A stretch of 64,000 nucleotides of DNA from Pantoea sp. At-9b (GTDB lineage: Bacteria; Pseudomonadota; Gammaproteobacteria; Enterobacterales; Enterobacteriaceae). This document shows, in pieces, positions 12,001-18,456 of this stretch (within the stretch, counting starts at the first letter, position 1; each line of letters starts with the position of its first letter). The stretch is from the NCBI RefSeq assembly GCF_000175935.2, contig NC_014837.1, positions 3,534,001 to 3,598,000 of the forward strand. The letters run 5' to 3'. Position numbers and translations under genes: made by a program. The notes beneath the pieces were generated by a model. It ran no database searches. It had not been told where the DNA came from and saw nothing but the letters and a program-made list of their open reading frames with translations.

Positions 12001-14674
12001 TGGGATCGGAGGCCGGGCTGCTATTGCCCGCCGCATCCGTCACGGTCGTCGTCAGGCTGTGGCTGCCATCGGTCAAGCCCGGGGTGGTGAAGCTCCAGTT
12101 GCCATCAGGGCCGACCGTCGCCGTACCCAGCACGGTATTGCCATCCGAAATGGTCACGGTGCTGCCCGGTTCTGCGGTGCCGCTCAACTGTGGCGAGCTG
12201 TCGTTGGTGGTGCCACCCGCTGCCACCGGCACCAGGGTGCTGCCGTCGTTGTTGTTCAGCTGCAAATCACCTGCCGCTGCCGGAGCCACCGTATCAATGG
12301 TGATATTGATGGTGCCGGTGTCGGTAATGTTGCCATTGATATTTGCCACCTGGGCATGGAAAGCATGGGAGCCATCGTCCAGAACACCCGGTGTAAAACT
12401 CCATTGACCATCACTACCAGCCGTCACACTGCCCAGGAGCGTATTACCGTCATACAACGTGATGATGGCGTTCGCCGTGGCGAGACCGCTGAGAACCGGC
12501 GTATTGTCGTTGGTGCTGGCACCATTGCTCAACTGCACATAGGTGGTGCCATTGTTGTCAGTCACCTCCAGCGAGCTGGTCGCAGGCGGTACACCCGCAT
12601 CCACATTGACAACAAACGCCGGTGTCGCCGGGCTGACGTTGCCTGCGGCATCGGTCACTGTCACGGTCAGGCTGTGGTTACCGTTGGTCAGCGCCGGGGT
12701 GGTGAAGCTCCAGTTGCCATCCACATCGGTAATGGCCTGTCCCAACAGCGTGGTACCGTCGTACACGCTGATCAGACTATTCGGTTCAGCTTGTCCACTC
12801 AGGGTCGGCGTGTTGTCATCCGTTGGTTCACCTGACGTCAACGGTCCCTGACTATCGCCGACGTTATCGGTGACGGTCAGTCCGCTGGCCGCTGCGGGTG
12901 CCGTCGTATCCACAGTGAAATCGATAGGCGCGGAGGAAGAACTGGTATTACCGGCCGCATCGGTGACCGTGGTGGTCAGGCTATGGCTGCCCTCGCCCAA
13001 CGTCGGCGTGCTAAAGCTCCAGTGACCATCAGAACCGACGATTGCCGTGCCCAACACCGTGCCACCATCGGAGATCGTTACTGTGCTACCCGGTTCGGCC
13101 GTGCCGCTCAGCAATGGGGTGGTATCGTTTGTCGTTCCTCCCGAGACGATCGGCACAATGGTGCTGCCATTATCGTTGCTCAGTTGGATATCACCGGCGC
13201 TTTCTGGGGCAACCGTATCGATGGTGATGTGAATGATGTTGGAGTTGGTGACATTCCCGTTAACGTCGGTGATGGTGGCATGGAAGGAATGCGAGCCATC
13301 GGCCAACGCCGTTGGGGTAAAGGTCCACTGACCATTGCTACCAGCGACCACACTGCCGAGGACGGTCGTACCGTCATACAAGATGACAACGGCATTCGCG
13401 GTAGCCAGGCCGCTCAGGACAGGTGTCGTGTCGTGAGTGCTGGCACCATCGCCCAGCGACTTGGGCGTATTGCCACTGTCGTCAGTAATCTGCAAAGTGG
13501 TCGTGGCCGGGGCAATAGCGTCCACCGTCAGGTTAAACGGCGGTGTTGCGGCGCTGACGTTACCCGCAGCATCCGTCACTGTCACCGTTAAACTGTGGCT
13601 GCCATTGCTGAGTACCGGTGTAGTGAAGGTCCACTCACCATTGCTGCCAACGGTGACCGTACCTAACAGCGTGGTGCCATCGTAAATACTGACCGTAGAA
13701 CCCGCTTCCGCCTTACCGCTTAACGTTGGCGTGTTGTCATCGGTAGAGGAACCGGAGGTGAGTGGCCCCTGGACGCCACCGACGTTATCGCTCACCACCA
13801 CATCGCTGGCCGCCACCGGAGGCACGGTATCGACGGTGAAATTGATCGGATCGGATGCGGCACTGGTGTTACCCGCAGCATCAGTTACCGTCGTGGTGAG
13901 ACTATGAGAACCATCCGCCAGGGTTGGTGTGGTAAAGCTCCAGGTACCATCTGCGCCGACCACTACGGTGCCCAGCAAGGTCGACCCGTCGTAAATGCTA
14001 ACGGTGCTGCCTGCTTCAGCGGTTCCGCTTAAGGTCGGCGTGTTGTCATCAGTGCTGGTGCCACTGGTAATCGCTCCCTGAATGGAGCCAACATTATCGG
14101 TCAGAACAAGGTTACTGGCCGTGCCGGGTGCGGTGGTATCGCCGCCACCGCCGGGATTGGTACCACCGCCGCCGGGATTGGTGCCGCCACCACCAGGATT
14201 GGTGCCGCCACCGCCGTTATCGCCGCCGCCCGCGTTATTGCTGCCCCCTTCGGAACCGCCGCTGCCAGTGGAACCCGCAAACATCGCGCCAAGCCCCGCC
14301 AGCAGCGCACCTCCCATACCAAAGGCGGCAATAGCGCCATCATGGGTGGTATTTTCTGCTAACAGACCATCGGTGCTGTCGATAGAAACATACTGGAAAC
14401 CATCTTCACCGGGATTCTCCACCCACCACAAAGCTCCCTTGTCGTCTTGTAGCACAAGGTCACTTTCGCCATTCGGGCCGTAAAAATTATGAATAACAAG
14501 ATGTTCACCCGACTTCGTTGTAACAATCAGGTCGTTACCATTGCGTGTGTAAGATTTAATATCTGATTGATTCAGATTGAGTTTAACCAAGCTCGGAGTC
14601 GCTAACGTCACTTCGCTGCCATTAGTCAGCGAGGCAATCGTGCCTCCTTTAGGCGTTACTGAGATATTATTCAT
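1..14674 (-). CDS. bapA: BapA-like giant type I-secreted biofilm adhesin (3' end outside window)
   Basis: A single open frame of about 4,890 codons runs from ATG at 14674 leftwards off the window. The first ~90 residues (MNNISVTPKGGTIASL..., then VIHNFYGPNG, WWVENPGEDG) match the BapA-prefix module. A Gly/Ala-rich hydrophobic stretch and a GGGGTNP-repeat linker follow. About 41 Ig-like domains of ~102 residues come next, typically with DTVAP, TNDTTPxLSGTAEAGS, IYDGTTLLG and SLTVTVTDAAGN. Below about 1320 come one divergent Ig-like unit, a Bap-type region and two VCBS-like segments. The last codons (GTDTLVYHLLNAADATGG, NGHDTWTDFS, NGDKID) are the RTX-like C-terminal type I secretion target, so only tens of residues are missing. 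BapA-family proteins are exported to the cell surface by a dedicated ABC exporter and mediate cell-cell adhesion and biofilm; the exporter genes are presumably to the left. Confidence 0.93.
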   Translation of the reverse strand, partial: MNNISVTPKGGTIASLTNGSEVTLATPSLVKLNLNQSDIKSYTRNGNDLIVTTKSGEHLVIHNFYGPNGESDLVLQDDKGALWWVENPGEDGFQYVSIDSTDGLLAENTTHDGAIAAFGMGGALLAGLGAMFAGSTGSGGSEGGSNNAGGGDNGGGGTNPGGGGTNPGGGGTNPGGGGDTTAPGTASNLVLTDNVGSIQGAITSGTSTDDNTPTLSGTAEAGSTVSIYDGSTLLGTVVVGADGTWSFTTPTLADGSHSLTTTVTDAAGNTSAASDPINFTVDTVPPVAASDVVVSDNVGGVQGPLTSGSSTDDNTPTLSGKAEAGSTVSIYDGTTLLGTVTVGSNGEWTFTTPVLSNGSHSLTVTVTDAAGNVSAATPPFNLTVDAIAPATTTLQITDDSGNTPKSLGDGASTHDTTPVLSGLATANAVVILYDGTTVLGSVVAGSNGQWTFTPTALADGSHSFHATITDVNGNVTNSNIIHITIDTVAPESAGDIQLSNDNGSTIVPIVSGGTTNDTTPLLSGTAEPGSTVTISDGGTVLGTAIVGSDGHWSFSTPTLGEGSHSLTTTVTDAAGNTSSSSAPIDFTVDTTAPAAASGLTVTDNVGDSQGPLTSGEPTDDNTPTLSGQAEPNSLISVYDGTTLLGQAITDVDGNWSFTTPALTNGNHSLTVTVTDAAGNVSPATPAFVVNVDAGVPPATSSLEVTDNNGTTYVQLSNGASTNDNTPVLSGLATANAIITLYDGNTLLGSVTAGSDGQWSFTPGVLDDGSHAFHAQVANINGNITDTGTINITIDTVAPAAAGDLQLNNNDGSTLVPVAAGGTTNDSSPQLSGTAEPGSTVTISDGNTVLGTATVGPDGNWSFTTPGLTDGSHSLTTTVTDAAGNSSPASDPISFTIDTVPPAAATGLVVTDNVGDSQGALTSGESTDDNTPTLSGQAEPGSFVSVYDGSTLLGTAAVGGDGSWSFTTSALTNGNHSLTVTVTDEAGNVSLATTPFNVNVEAGIPPATSSLEVTDDSGSSLVQLSDGASTHDNTPVLSGLAGANNLITLYDGTTVLGSVTADSNGQWSFTPSTLTDGAHAFHAGVTDSNGNTTDTGTINITIDTVAPGAATDIQLSNDESGTPVPIEPGSSTNDSTPVVSGVAEPGSTVTVSDGSTVLGTATADGDGNWSFTTPTLTDGSHSLTTTVTDPAGNTGPASSPIAVTVDTTPPAAAGNVQLSNDSSGTPVPIANGGATNDTTPVLSGTAEPGSTVTVSDGNTVLGTATVDSNGNWSYTTPTLDQGSHSLTTTVTDPAGNTGLASAPVTVTVDTTPPAAASDLQLSNDLSGTPVPIAEGGVTNDTTPVLSGSGEPGSTVTVSDGSTVLGTATVGSDGNWSFTTTPLAEGDHSLTTTVTDPAGNTGPVSDPVTVTIDTTAPAVAGDVQLSNDSSGTPEPIASGSATNDTTPVLSGTAEVGSIITVSDGNTVLGSTTTDGDGNWSFTTPELGDGDHSLTATATDPAGNTSPPSPAIDFTVDTAPPAAAADLQLSNDESGTSVPIAAGGTTNDTTPVLSGTAEPGSTVTVSDGDTVLGSTTVGSDGSWSFTTPALDEGDHSLTTTVTDPAGNTGPVSDPVAVTIDTTAPAVAEDLQLSNDSSGTAVPIPSGGATNDTTPVLSGTAEAGSTVTITDGNTVLGTATVDNDGNWSFTTPELGQGDHSLTTTVTDPAGNTGPASDPIAFSIDTQPPVAAADLQLSNDSSGTPVPIAAGGVTNDTTPVLSGTAEPGSTVTVADGNTVLGSALVDGDGNWSFTTPALDDGTYNLTTTVTDPAGNSSPASDPIAITIDTSAPAIAEDIQLSNDNSGTLVPVTSGSTNDTTPVLSGTAEPGSTVTVSDGDTVLGTAIVGTDGNWSFTTPTLDEGDHSLTTTVTDAAGNTGLASDPIDFTVDTSAPNPVTNLTAQNDDGDTLNGLTNDSTPILSGTAEAGSIITIYDNMAVIGTAQADAVTGIWSYTTPTLTDGDHNLMVTETDAAGNVSAPSNMVALTVDTTAPEAASFALNNNNGTSDVPIANGGITNDNSPELSGTAEPNSVITIYDGEDAIGSVITDGSGNWNYITTPLLDGSHALSITVTDAAGNTGPSSTVVNFEIDTVAPDPVTDLAVNNNEGSTLVPITEGTLTNDATPELTGTADAGSIINVYDGNTLLGSTSVGADGSWSFTTPDLGQGGHSLSVTVSDVAGNTSANSTTIDFTVDSVAPDAAQDLQLTNDATDTPIAAGGATNDTTPVLSGIAEANGIITVSDGDNVLGTALVDSDGNWSFTTPALTDGVHSLSVTVTDLAGNVSVASDPVTVTIDTVAPTVGSLALSNDAGSTPETIPDGGLTNDRTPVLSGSGEEGDVITISDENGVLGSLTVGASGTWSFTSAVLADGTHTFSVTAMDTAGNVSAPVTIGVVVDASAPAEASDVTLSNDNGATPVAIADGGITNDTTPFLSGNAEPGSIVTILDGTTVLGSAAVNGSGQWGFSVPALSNSEHSLTVTVTDAAGNTSPATAPITFTVDNQAPEPSSLVVSNDNGSTPVPLPDNAITNDNTPLLTGVAEADSLITLYDGTTAIGSVRADGDGNWSFNSPTLTDGTHILTATATDVAGNVSTASTAVTIQVDATAPEPVSNLLLQNNNSDPAVTIADGGTTNDNTPELSGTAEPGSTVSIYDGTTLLGTAPVDGDGNWSYTTTTLSNASHTLNVTVTDDAGNVSSTSSVTVTINTVAPDPVGSFAIYDNDGTTPVLIANNGSTNDDTPVLRGTATAGDTVNIYQDDVLIGSATVGSNGVWRFETSSLTDASYNFTVTVSDAAGNTSAPSAVYTVTIDTVAPDAVSDLVVTDNVGASTGPLTSGEVTDDNTPTLSGSANTGEVVSIYDGTTLLGTVTAVDNAWSFTPDALSNGPHNFTVTVTDAAGNVSAAAPSPAFSLDIEAGMPPASSTLEITDDSGAMLVQLSDGADTKDNTPVLSGLAAQGDTITIHDGATILGSVVVTDASGQWTFTPSPALTDGQHALFITTLDASDNPGATSATINITVDTSAPAAVTDMVVSNDNGTTPVEIPNGGTTNDSTPLLTGTAEANAVVTIYDGTTVVGSTTVNASGDWSYNTPTLSNGTHTLSVTVKDAAGNVSTASSTVTVSVDTHAPAASTLTITNDNATPNVTIPNGGSTNDNTPVLSGTAEVGSRVTISDGGTVLGTVIVGAGGTWSYTTTTLIDGTHPLSVTVTDTAGNVSGTTSATVIVDTVAPAAVSGLAASNNNGSTPVAIANNGSTNDNTPAVSGTAEAGSKVSIYDGTTLLGTVTAGSNGAWTFTTSTLADGPHTLNVTATDAAGNVSPTASVTLTVDTVAPTAVTNLTVSDNVGASQGALTNGAVTDDNTPTLSGTAEAGTVVTIYDGSTVLGSVTAGTGGAWSFTTSALSEGTHPLSVTVKDAAGNVSPSSSTFTITVDTVAPAASTLTITNDNATPNVTIPNGGSTNDNTPVLSGTAEVGSRVTISDGGTVLGTVIVGAGGTWSYTTTTLSDGTHPLSVTVTDTAGNVSGTTSATVIVDTVAPAAVSGLAASNNNGSTPVAIANNGSTNDNTPAVSGTAEAGSKVSIYDGTTLLGTVTAGSNGAWTFTTSTLADGPHTLNVTATDAAGNVSPTASVTLTVDTVVPTASSLVVTADNVTPNVTIPSGGSTNDNTPTLSGTAEAGAVVTIYDGSTVLGSVTAGTGGAWSYTTSTLSNGTHPLSVTVKDAAGNVSPASATVSVIVDTVAPAASTLTITNDNATPNVTIPNGGSTNDNTPVLSGTAEVGSRVTISDGGTVLGTVIVGAGGTWSYTTTTLSDGTHPLSVTVTDTAGNVSGTTSATVIVDTVAPAAVSGLAASNNNGSTPVAIANNGSTNDNTPAVSGTAEAGSKVSIYDGTTLLGTVPAGSNGAWTFTTSTLADGLHTLNVTATDAAGNVSPTASVTLTVDTAAPAASTLTITADNVTPNVTVPSGGSTNDNTPTLSGTAEVGAVVTISDGSTVLGSVTVGAGGSWSFTTSTLSNGTHPLSVTVKDTAGNVSGTTSATITVDTVAPAASTLVITNDVTNTVVPSGGSTNDTTPTLSGTAEVGSKVTIYDGSTVLGTLTVGGAGTWSFTTATLSNGTHPLSVTVTDAAGNVSGTTSASVIIDTVAPAAVAGLTASNNNGSSPVAIANNGITNDSTPLLSGTAEAGAKISIYDGSTLLGTTTAGSNGAWSFVTSTLSNATHTLNVTATDAAGNVSPTASVTITVDTVAPTASTLTITNDSVTPNVTVPNGGSTKDNTPVLSGTAEVGSRVTIYDGATILGSLTVGASGSWSFTTATLTDGSHPLSVTVTDTAGNVSATTSATVIIDTVAPVAPTGLAVNDAGTTLTGTGEAGDTVTVKDAGGNTIGTGTVASNGSFSITLTTAQTTGATLSVIQTDLAGNTSPTATVLGAIKVVAVNDVTELDYSTTTGTVTNATGTYNTGNALLSVNLGSLLGVGVLSSSNAYIFNVGSGDTRTVTLKASETSLISLIGTYSLYLYQQQSDGSWKVVSTTTNYISTTILSLLTQTGGNITYSNLGSGTYAVVLGASSGISVLPSTSVTTISDITTIAATVAATVTGNLLTNDTSSVAGTVPAGTAVTSVSGHTVTSSTTTSITTAYGTLTIDSHGNYTYTLKAGLDAGTLPASDTFSYSVTDSHGTVTTATLTVDLAHASTASLLSVNSLFAETTTTTESDHSVTGSIWADSTTSHTGTLTIINEHGDSTTVSSSGNTLVTGDYGTLSIAANGSYTYALSADINVQDITHKEVFSYSLASTDGTITTNSFTIELHPTITGTSGSDSITSSAYDDTITSGAGTDTLVYHLLNAADATGGNGHDTWTDFSVANGDKID
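1560..14130 (-). repeat. About 41 tandem Ig-like coding repeats, ~306 bp period
   Basis: The codons for the LSGTAEAG motif recur at about 1757, 2071, 2365, 2668, 2969 and so on up to about 14032. That is 41 occurrences with a mean spacing near 307 bp, or 102 residues. Several subtypes can be told apart by their linkers: TNDNTP, TDDNTP and DGxSTHDTTP, and the strand ahead of the next domain. The repeats form the stalk of the adhesin. They are imperfect except in the block at 2.8-5.2 kb. Confidence 0.92.
2801..5206 (-). repeat. Near-identical three-domain higher-order repeat, three copies (915 and 918 bp apart)
   Basis: Cores at about 2801-3385, 3716-4300 and 4634-5206 differ at only a handful of positions over ~580 bp. 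Each is followed by a more variable domain. One higher-order unit equals three Ig-like domains (305 or 306 residues). Such identity against a background of diverged neighbours points to recent duplication or gene conversion. It is also where a short-read assembly could gain or lose copies. Confidence 0.9.
14141..14217 (-). repeat. 21-bp tandem repeat encoding GGGGTNP
   Basis: The pattern GGATTGGTNCC plus CCGCC-rich sequence recurs every 21 bp (anchor bases at 14156, 14177 and 14198). It encodes three GGGGTNP units in the linker between the BapA prefix module and the first Ig-like domain. In-frame copy change would lengthen or shorten a flexible hinge. Confidence 0.85.
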
Positions 14675-14764
14675 TTTCTCTATATTCCACCGAGGTTATT
14701 AGAATCCATAAAAACGCCCGAAATCCGCAGATCCCGGTCTCACCAGTGAATAAACGTTGGATAT

Positions 14765-14986
14765 TCACTCTTTCTCTTTGACGACCTCATACATGCTGAT
14801 GATGAAGTCGTACTGAGCCTTGTTAAGCCGCCATCCTGGTAATGGGGACGTTTTATTTCTTAAAATAACAACGGGGAAAATATCGTTTTTATCTAATGGC
14901 ACTGCGTGAACTACATGAAACTCCTTAAATTCTTTTTTTGGCACAGGTGTGTTCCGCACAGATCGGAGGCATTGGGATCGCCCCAT
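14765..14986 (-). CDS. Small ORF overlapping the EAL gene 3' end; possible frameshifted C-terminal extension
   Basis: This frame overlaps the end of the EAL gene and encodes up to 73 residues ending in PGWRLNKAQYDFIISMYEVV. I do not recognise the family. No convincing ribosome-binding site precedes its ATG at 14986. It may instead be joined to the EAL protein: a run of seven A (coding strand, at about 14932-14938) lies in the overlap, and a one-base slip there would fuse the EAL protein at LCQKK to EFKEFHVVHAVPLDKND and the rest. The EAL domain looks complete without the extension, so a separate small protein or no gene at all is also possible. Confidence 0.35.
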   Translation of the reverse strand: MGRSQCLRSVRNTPVPKKEFKEFHVVHAVPLDKNDIFPVVILRNKTSPLPGWRLNKAQYDFIISMYEVVKEKE

Positions 14987-15672
14987 GATTTATTAATTAA
15001 ATCATCAAGATACACGCCATCCCAATGATAGCCCTGCATACCGTATATCGCTTTGTGCGCCAGCGTCTCGATATGGCGTTGATTCTCGACACCCTCAACG
15101 ATCACACCACTGCATAAATCGTTGAGGTGACCTAACAGGAGGTCAAATATATGGCTTTCGCCATATTGCCAAAAAAACGCCTTATCAATCTTGACACATT
15201 CAAATATTCCGCTACTCATCATTGTCAGGCTGGAATATCCCGGACCAAAATCATCCAGCCATAGAGGCGCAATCTTTGCTAACCCCTTTAAAATTAATAG
15301 ATCTGCACGAGTGAAGCGGGCAATGAAAAAGGCTGAGATTTCGAAGCGGAAGAAAGGCAATAGATCCAATCTTTGTTGAGTCTTTTCATCAGAAAAGAGG
15401 CTGGAAACAATATCCCTGTTAATGTTCACGCTTATGATCTGCTGGAATCCCTTCTGATAAAGTCGCTCCAGGTGATCAATTTGTCGCAGGAATAGTTGCC
15501 ATTTTTCCTGAGCCGGTAACTGGCTGAAAAAACCCGCTTCTCTTGCCGGATTTCTCTCATGCTTAATATCTGCATCATCTGCAAAGCGCGTCAGTAACTC
15601 CCAGGCAATGAGCTTGCCGGATAATCCGTAAACAGGTTCCAGTATGAAAGTGTATTGTTGCGGATTACTCAT
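14911..15672 (-). CDS. Stand-alone EAL-domain c-di-GMP phosphodiesterase
   Basis: The 253-residue protein is nearly all EAL domain, with no sensor, membrane or GGDEF part. Visible signature elements are WELLTRF (the EAL motif as ELL, glutamate kept), SVNIN, FEISAF, LDDFGPGYSSL (both aspartates of the DDFG motif), VKIDKAFF (lysine), VIVEGVENQ (glutamate) and MQGYHW. Most metal- and substrate-binding residues are therefore kept, which suggests an active enzyme that hydrolyses c-di-GMP; the second acid of the usual ExTE motif is absent (EISA). Start ATG 15672 is chosen because AAGGG lies about 8 nt upstream. It points toward bapA, about 240 bp away, and may tune adhesin expression. YdiV-like regulatory EAL proteins have a similar length but lack more of these residues. 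Confidence 0.85.
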   Translation of the reverse strand: MSNPQQYTFILEPVYGLSGKLIAWELLTRFADDADIKHERNPAREAGFFSQLPAQEKWQLFLRQIDHLERLYQKGFQQIISVNINRDIVSSLFSDEKTQQRLDLLPFFRFEISAFFIARFTRADLLILKGLAKIAPLWLDDFGPGYSSLTMMSSGIFECVKIDKAFFWQYGESHIFDLLLGHLNDLCSGVIVEGVENQRHIETLAHKAIYGMQGYHWDGVYLDDLINKSWGDPNASDLCGTHLCQKKNLRSFM

Positions 15673-16385
15673 CAACGCGCCCTTTCGCCACGATCTGACA
15701 CGCCTTTAATGTCAGAATTTCTCATGTTAAACGCATGGAAAACATTGGTAAAACTTAACACCTTAACTAAAGGTTAACGTATAACTTACAGTTTGAGAAA
15801 TAGGTTAAGCCAAGCCATTGGTGATTTTCGATAGGGATGACATATTGATTTTGTCCTTATCGGTAGTGAAATCATAATCAAGGTTTCAGACAATTCCTGG
15901 AAAAAATATTGTTTTTTCCAGCCTTGACACAACCAGGAATATGATAACCAACTAATAAATAAGGATTATTCATGAATATTTGGTCAGTTTTCTTGTTTCT
16001 TCCTGAAAGTTACAGATTCTGTACGAGAAAATTTTTTCCGAAAAGCGTCAATAATGGGGTTAGTCATGCAGGGTTATTATTTCATCACCAATGATCAAAT
16101 TTTAATTATGCATAAAAATATAACATAACAGGAAAGCTGTCTTATCAAGTCTGATAACCCTACCATCAGCAGGGGTGTTGTCAGCGTAGAAGGAATTGCG
16201 GCTTCGCTTTTTTAAATAAATGAATAAGATAGCGCCACCACTTCTTTTTCATTACTTCTTTAAATGACGAGTGAAATTATCACGGTGATCGCGATCGCAA
16301 TTTTAATAAAAAGATGCGGGTAAAAAAAATAGCGGAAAAATAGATGGACCGAGCCACAAACGTGGCTCGGTGAAGAGAGGCTTAA
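15673..16385. other. AT-rich intergenic region between the EAL gene and speA
   Basis: About 700 bp, strongly AT-rich beside its neighbours. It must hold the promoter of the EAL gene at its left end and holds the speA terminator at its right end. One plus-strand reading frame at 15972-16094 (40 codons, starting MNIWSVFLFLPESYRF) follows AAGGAT at a good distance, but nothing else supports it. I see no other gene. Confidence 0.6.
16348..16371 (-). terminator. Rho-independent terminator of speA
   Basis: On the minus strand, ACCGAGCCAC and GTGGCTCGGT form a perfect 10-bp stem with a 4-nt loop. A T-rich tail (CCATCTATTTTT) follows. It begins 15 bp after the speA stop codon. Confidence 0.85.
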
Positions 16386-18362
16386 TTATTCGTCTTCAAG
16401 ATAGGTATAACCGTACAAACCGCTCTCAAACTCTTCGAGGAACTGCGCGCGCAGATCTTCATCAATATCGGTTTGCTTCACCTGATTGCGGAACAGCGTC
16501 ATCAGTTCTGCCGGATTGAGCTGCACGTACTCCAGCATATCCGCCACGGTATCGCCTTCATCCGACAGCTGCACTTCTACGCTGCCATCCTGGAAAGCGA
16601 ACACATCAACCGCTTCAGTATCGCCAAACAGGTTATGCATGTTGCCGAGAATTTCCTGATACGCGCCCACCATAAAGAAGCCCAGCATCGGCGGGTTGTC
16701 GATATCATATTCCGGCATCGGCATGGTAGTGGCAATGCCGTCGCCATCCACATAGTGATCGATGGTGCCATCGGAATCACAAGTAATGTCGAGCAGCACC
16801 GCACGGCGTTGCGGCATTTTGTTCAACCCTTCCAGCGGCAGTACCGGGAACAGTTGATCGATACCCCAGGCATCCGGCATCGACTGGAACAAGGAGAAGT
16901 TAACGTAAATCTTGTCAGCCATGCGCTCCTGCAACTCATCAATGATCGGGCGATGCGCGCGGTTGCTTGGATCAAGATGCTGCTGGATGTAATGACAGAT
17001 GCTGAGATACAGCTGCTCCGCCCAGGCACGCTGACGCAGATCATAAGTGCCAGAGGAGTAACCCGTATGGATGTCGAACAGATCCATCTGGCTGTCGTGC
17101 AGCCATTCACGCAGCGAGCGACGAACGTTTGGCTCGTGCATCTCCTGCCAGGTGTCCCACATACTCTGGATCGGACGGGGGGCATCAACATCCGGCGCTT
17201 CCGGATTACTGAATTCGTTGCGCTCTACACCAATGATATTGGAAACCAGAACAGTATGATGCGCGGTCACCGCACGGCCCGATTCAGTGATCACCGTAGG
17301 ATGTTCAAGACCGTGTTCATCACAGGCATCACCAATCGCCCAAATCACGTTATTGGCGTATTCATTCAGGCCATAGTTCACTGAGCAGTCCGACTGTGAA
17401 CGCGTCCCTTCGTAATCCACACCGAGGCCGCCGCCAACGTCAAAGCATTTGATGTTGACGCCAAGCTTCGCCAGCTCCACATAGAAGCGGGCAGATTCAC
17501 GCACCCCGGTCGCGATATCGCGAATATTTGCCATCTGCGAACCGAGATGGAAATGCAGCAGTTGCAGGCTTTCGATACGCCCTGCTTTACGCATAATCTC
17601 AACCAGCTGCAACACCTGTGATGCTGCCAGACCGAATTTAGATTTCTCACCGCCGCTCGACTGCCACTTGCCAGACCCCTGTGACGCCAGACGCGCACGA
17701 ATGCCGAGGCGTGGCACCACATTCAGGCGTTCGGCCTCTTCCAGCACCATGCGTACCTCTGTCATCTTCTCGATAACCAGGTACACCTTGTGGCCGAGTT
17801 TCTCACCAATCAGTGCCAGACGAATGTATTCGCGATCTTTGTAGCCGTTACAAACAATAACCGTGCGAGTCTTACCCGCGTGCGCCAGTACCGCCATCAG
17901 TTCCGCCTTCGAACCGGCTTCCAGCCCCAGCGGTTCGCCGGAGTTGACCAGCGACTCAATCACACGTTTGTGCTGGTTGACCTTGATGGGATACACCAGG
18001 AAGTAGTCACCTTTATAGCCGTAGGATTCTCGGGCGCGTTTAAAGGCACCATTAATCGAACGCAGGCGATGTTGCAAAATCTGCGGGAAGCAGAACAGCG
18101 CGGGCAGGCGCTGGCCGTCCGCTTCACGCTCCTTCACCAGCTTAGCGAGGTCGACGCGCACTTCCGGCATGTCCGGGTCCGGGCACACGCTGATGTGGCC
18201 TAATTCGTTGACGTCATAGTAGTTATTGCCCCACCAGGCAATATTGTAGGTGCGCAGCATTCGGCTCGCTTCCTGATCATTCATCGCCACCTCCTGCATG
18301 GAGCGGAGTACACCCTGTTCGCCAGCTGACGAACCCTTGATATTCTTCATGTCGTCAGACAT
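16386..18362 (-). CDS. speA: Biosynthetic arginine decarboxylase
   Basis: SpeA converts arginine to agmatine and CO2 with PLP, the first step of the agmatine route to putrescine. From the ATG at 18362 the product is 658 residues, the same as E. coli SpeA, and nearly colinear with it ([35 protein letters not shown] with the PLP lysine, [26 protein letters not shown], ending YGYTYLEDE). GAGG lies 8 nt before this ATG; a TTG four codons upstream is less likely. In E. coli speB (agmatinase) follows speA directly, but here a terminator, 700 bp of AT-rich DNA and the EAL gene follow, so agmatinase must be encoded elsewhere or agmatine has another fate. Confidence 0.98.
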   Translation of the reverse strand: MSDDMKNIKGSSAGEQGVLRSMQEVAMNDQEASRMLRTYNIAWWGNNYYDVNELGHISVCPDPDMPEVRVDLAKLVKEREADGQRLPALFCFPQILQHRLRSINGAFKRARESYGYKGDYFLVYPIKVNQHKRVIESLVNSGEPLGLEAGSKAELMAVLAHAGKTRTVIVCNGYKDREYIRLALIGEKLGHKVYLVIEKMTEVRMVLEEAERLNVVPRLGIRARLASQGSGKWQSSGGEKSKFGLAASQVLQLVEIMRKAGRIESLQLLHFHLGSQMANIRDIATGVRESARFYVELAKLGVNIKCFDVGGGLGVDYEGTRSQSDCSVNYGLNEYANNVIWAIGDACDEHGLEHPTVITESGRAVTAHHTVLVSNIIGVERNEFSNPEAPDVDAPRPIQSMWDTWQEMHEPNVRRSLREWLHDSQMDLFDIHTGYSSGTYDLRQRAWAEQLYLSICHYIQQHLDPSNRAHRPIIDELQERMADKIYVNFSLFQSMPDAWGIDQLFPVLPLEGLNKMPQRRAVLLDITCDSDGTIDHYVDGDGIATTMPMPEYDIDNPPMLGFFMVGAYQEILGNMHNLFGDTEAVDVFAFQDGSVEVQLSDEGDTVADMLEYVQLNPAELMTLFRNQVKQTDIDEDLRAQFLEEFESGLYGYTYLEDE

Positions 18363-18456
18363 CACGAACCTCAATTTTCCGTTGAAATATGAAAAAGTTG
18401 CCGGGTTTTGTCGTTAATACGCCGGGATAAAAATGCCCCATTTTGCCTGCTTATCC

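Noticed and set aside
1560..14130. Regular repeats as a possible CRISPR array
   Set aside because: The period is ~306 bp, the units are coding and imperfect, and there are no unique spacers or cas genes.
14984..15001. AT-rich inverted string ATGATTTATTAATTAAATCAT as a terminator or operator of the EAL gene
   Set aside because: It lies inside the EAL coding sequence and is explained by codons for LDDLINKSW.
16473..17384. 303-codon plus-strand frame
   Set aside because: It is antisense to the well-supported speA gene and has no recognisable domain.
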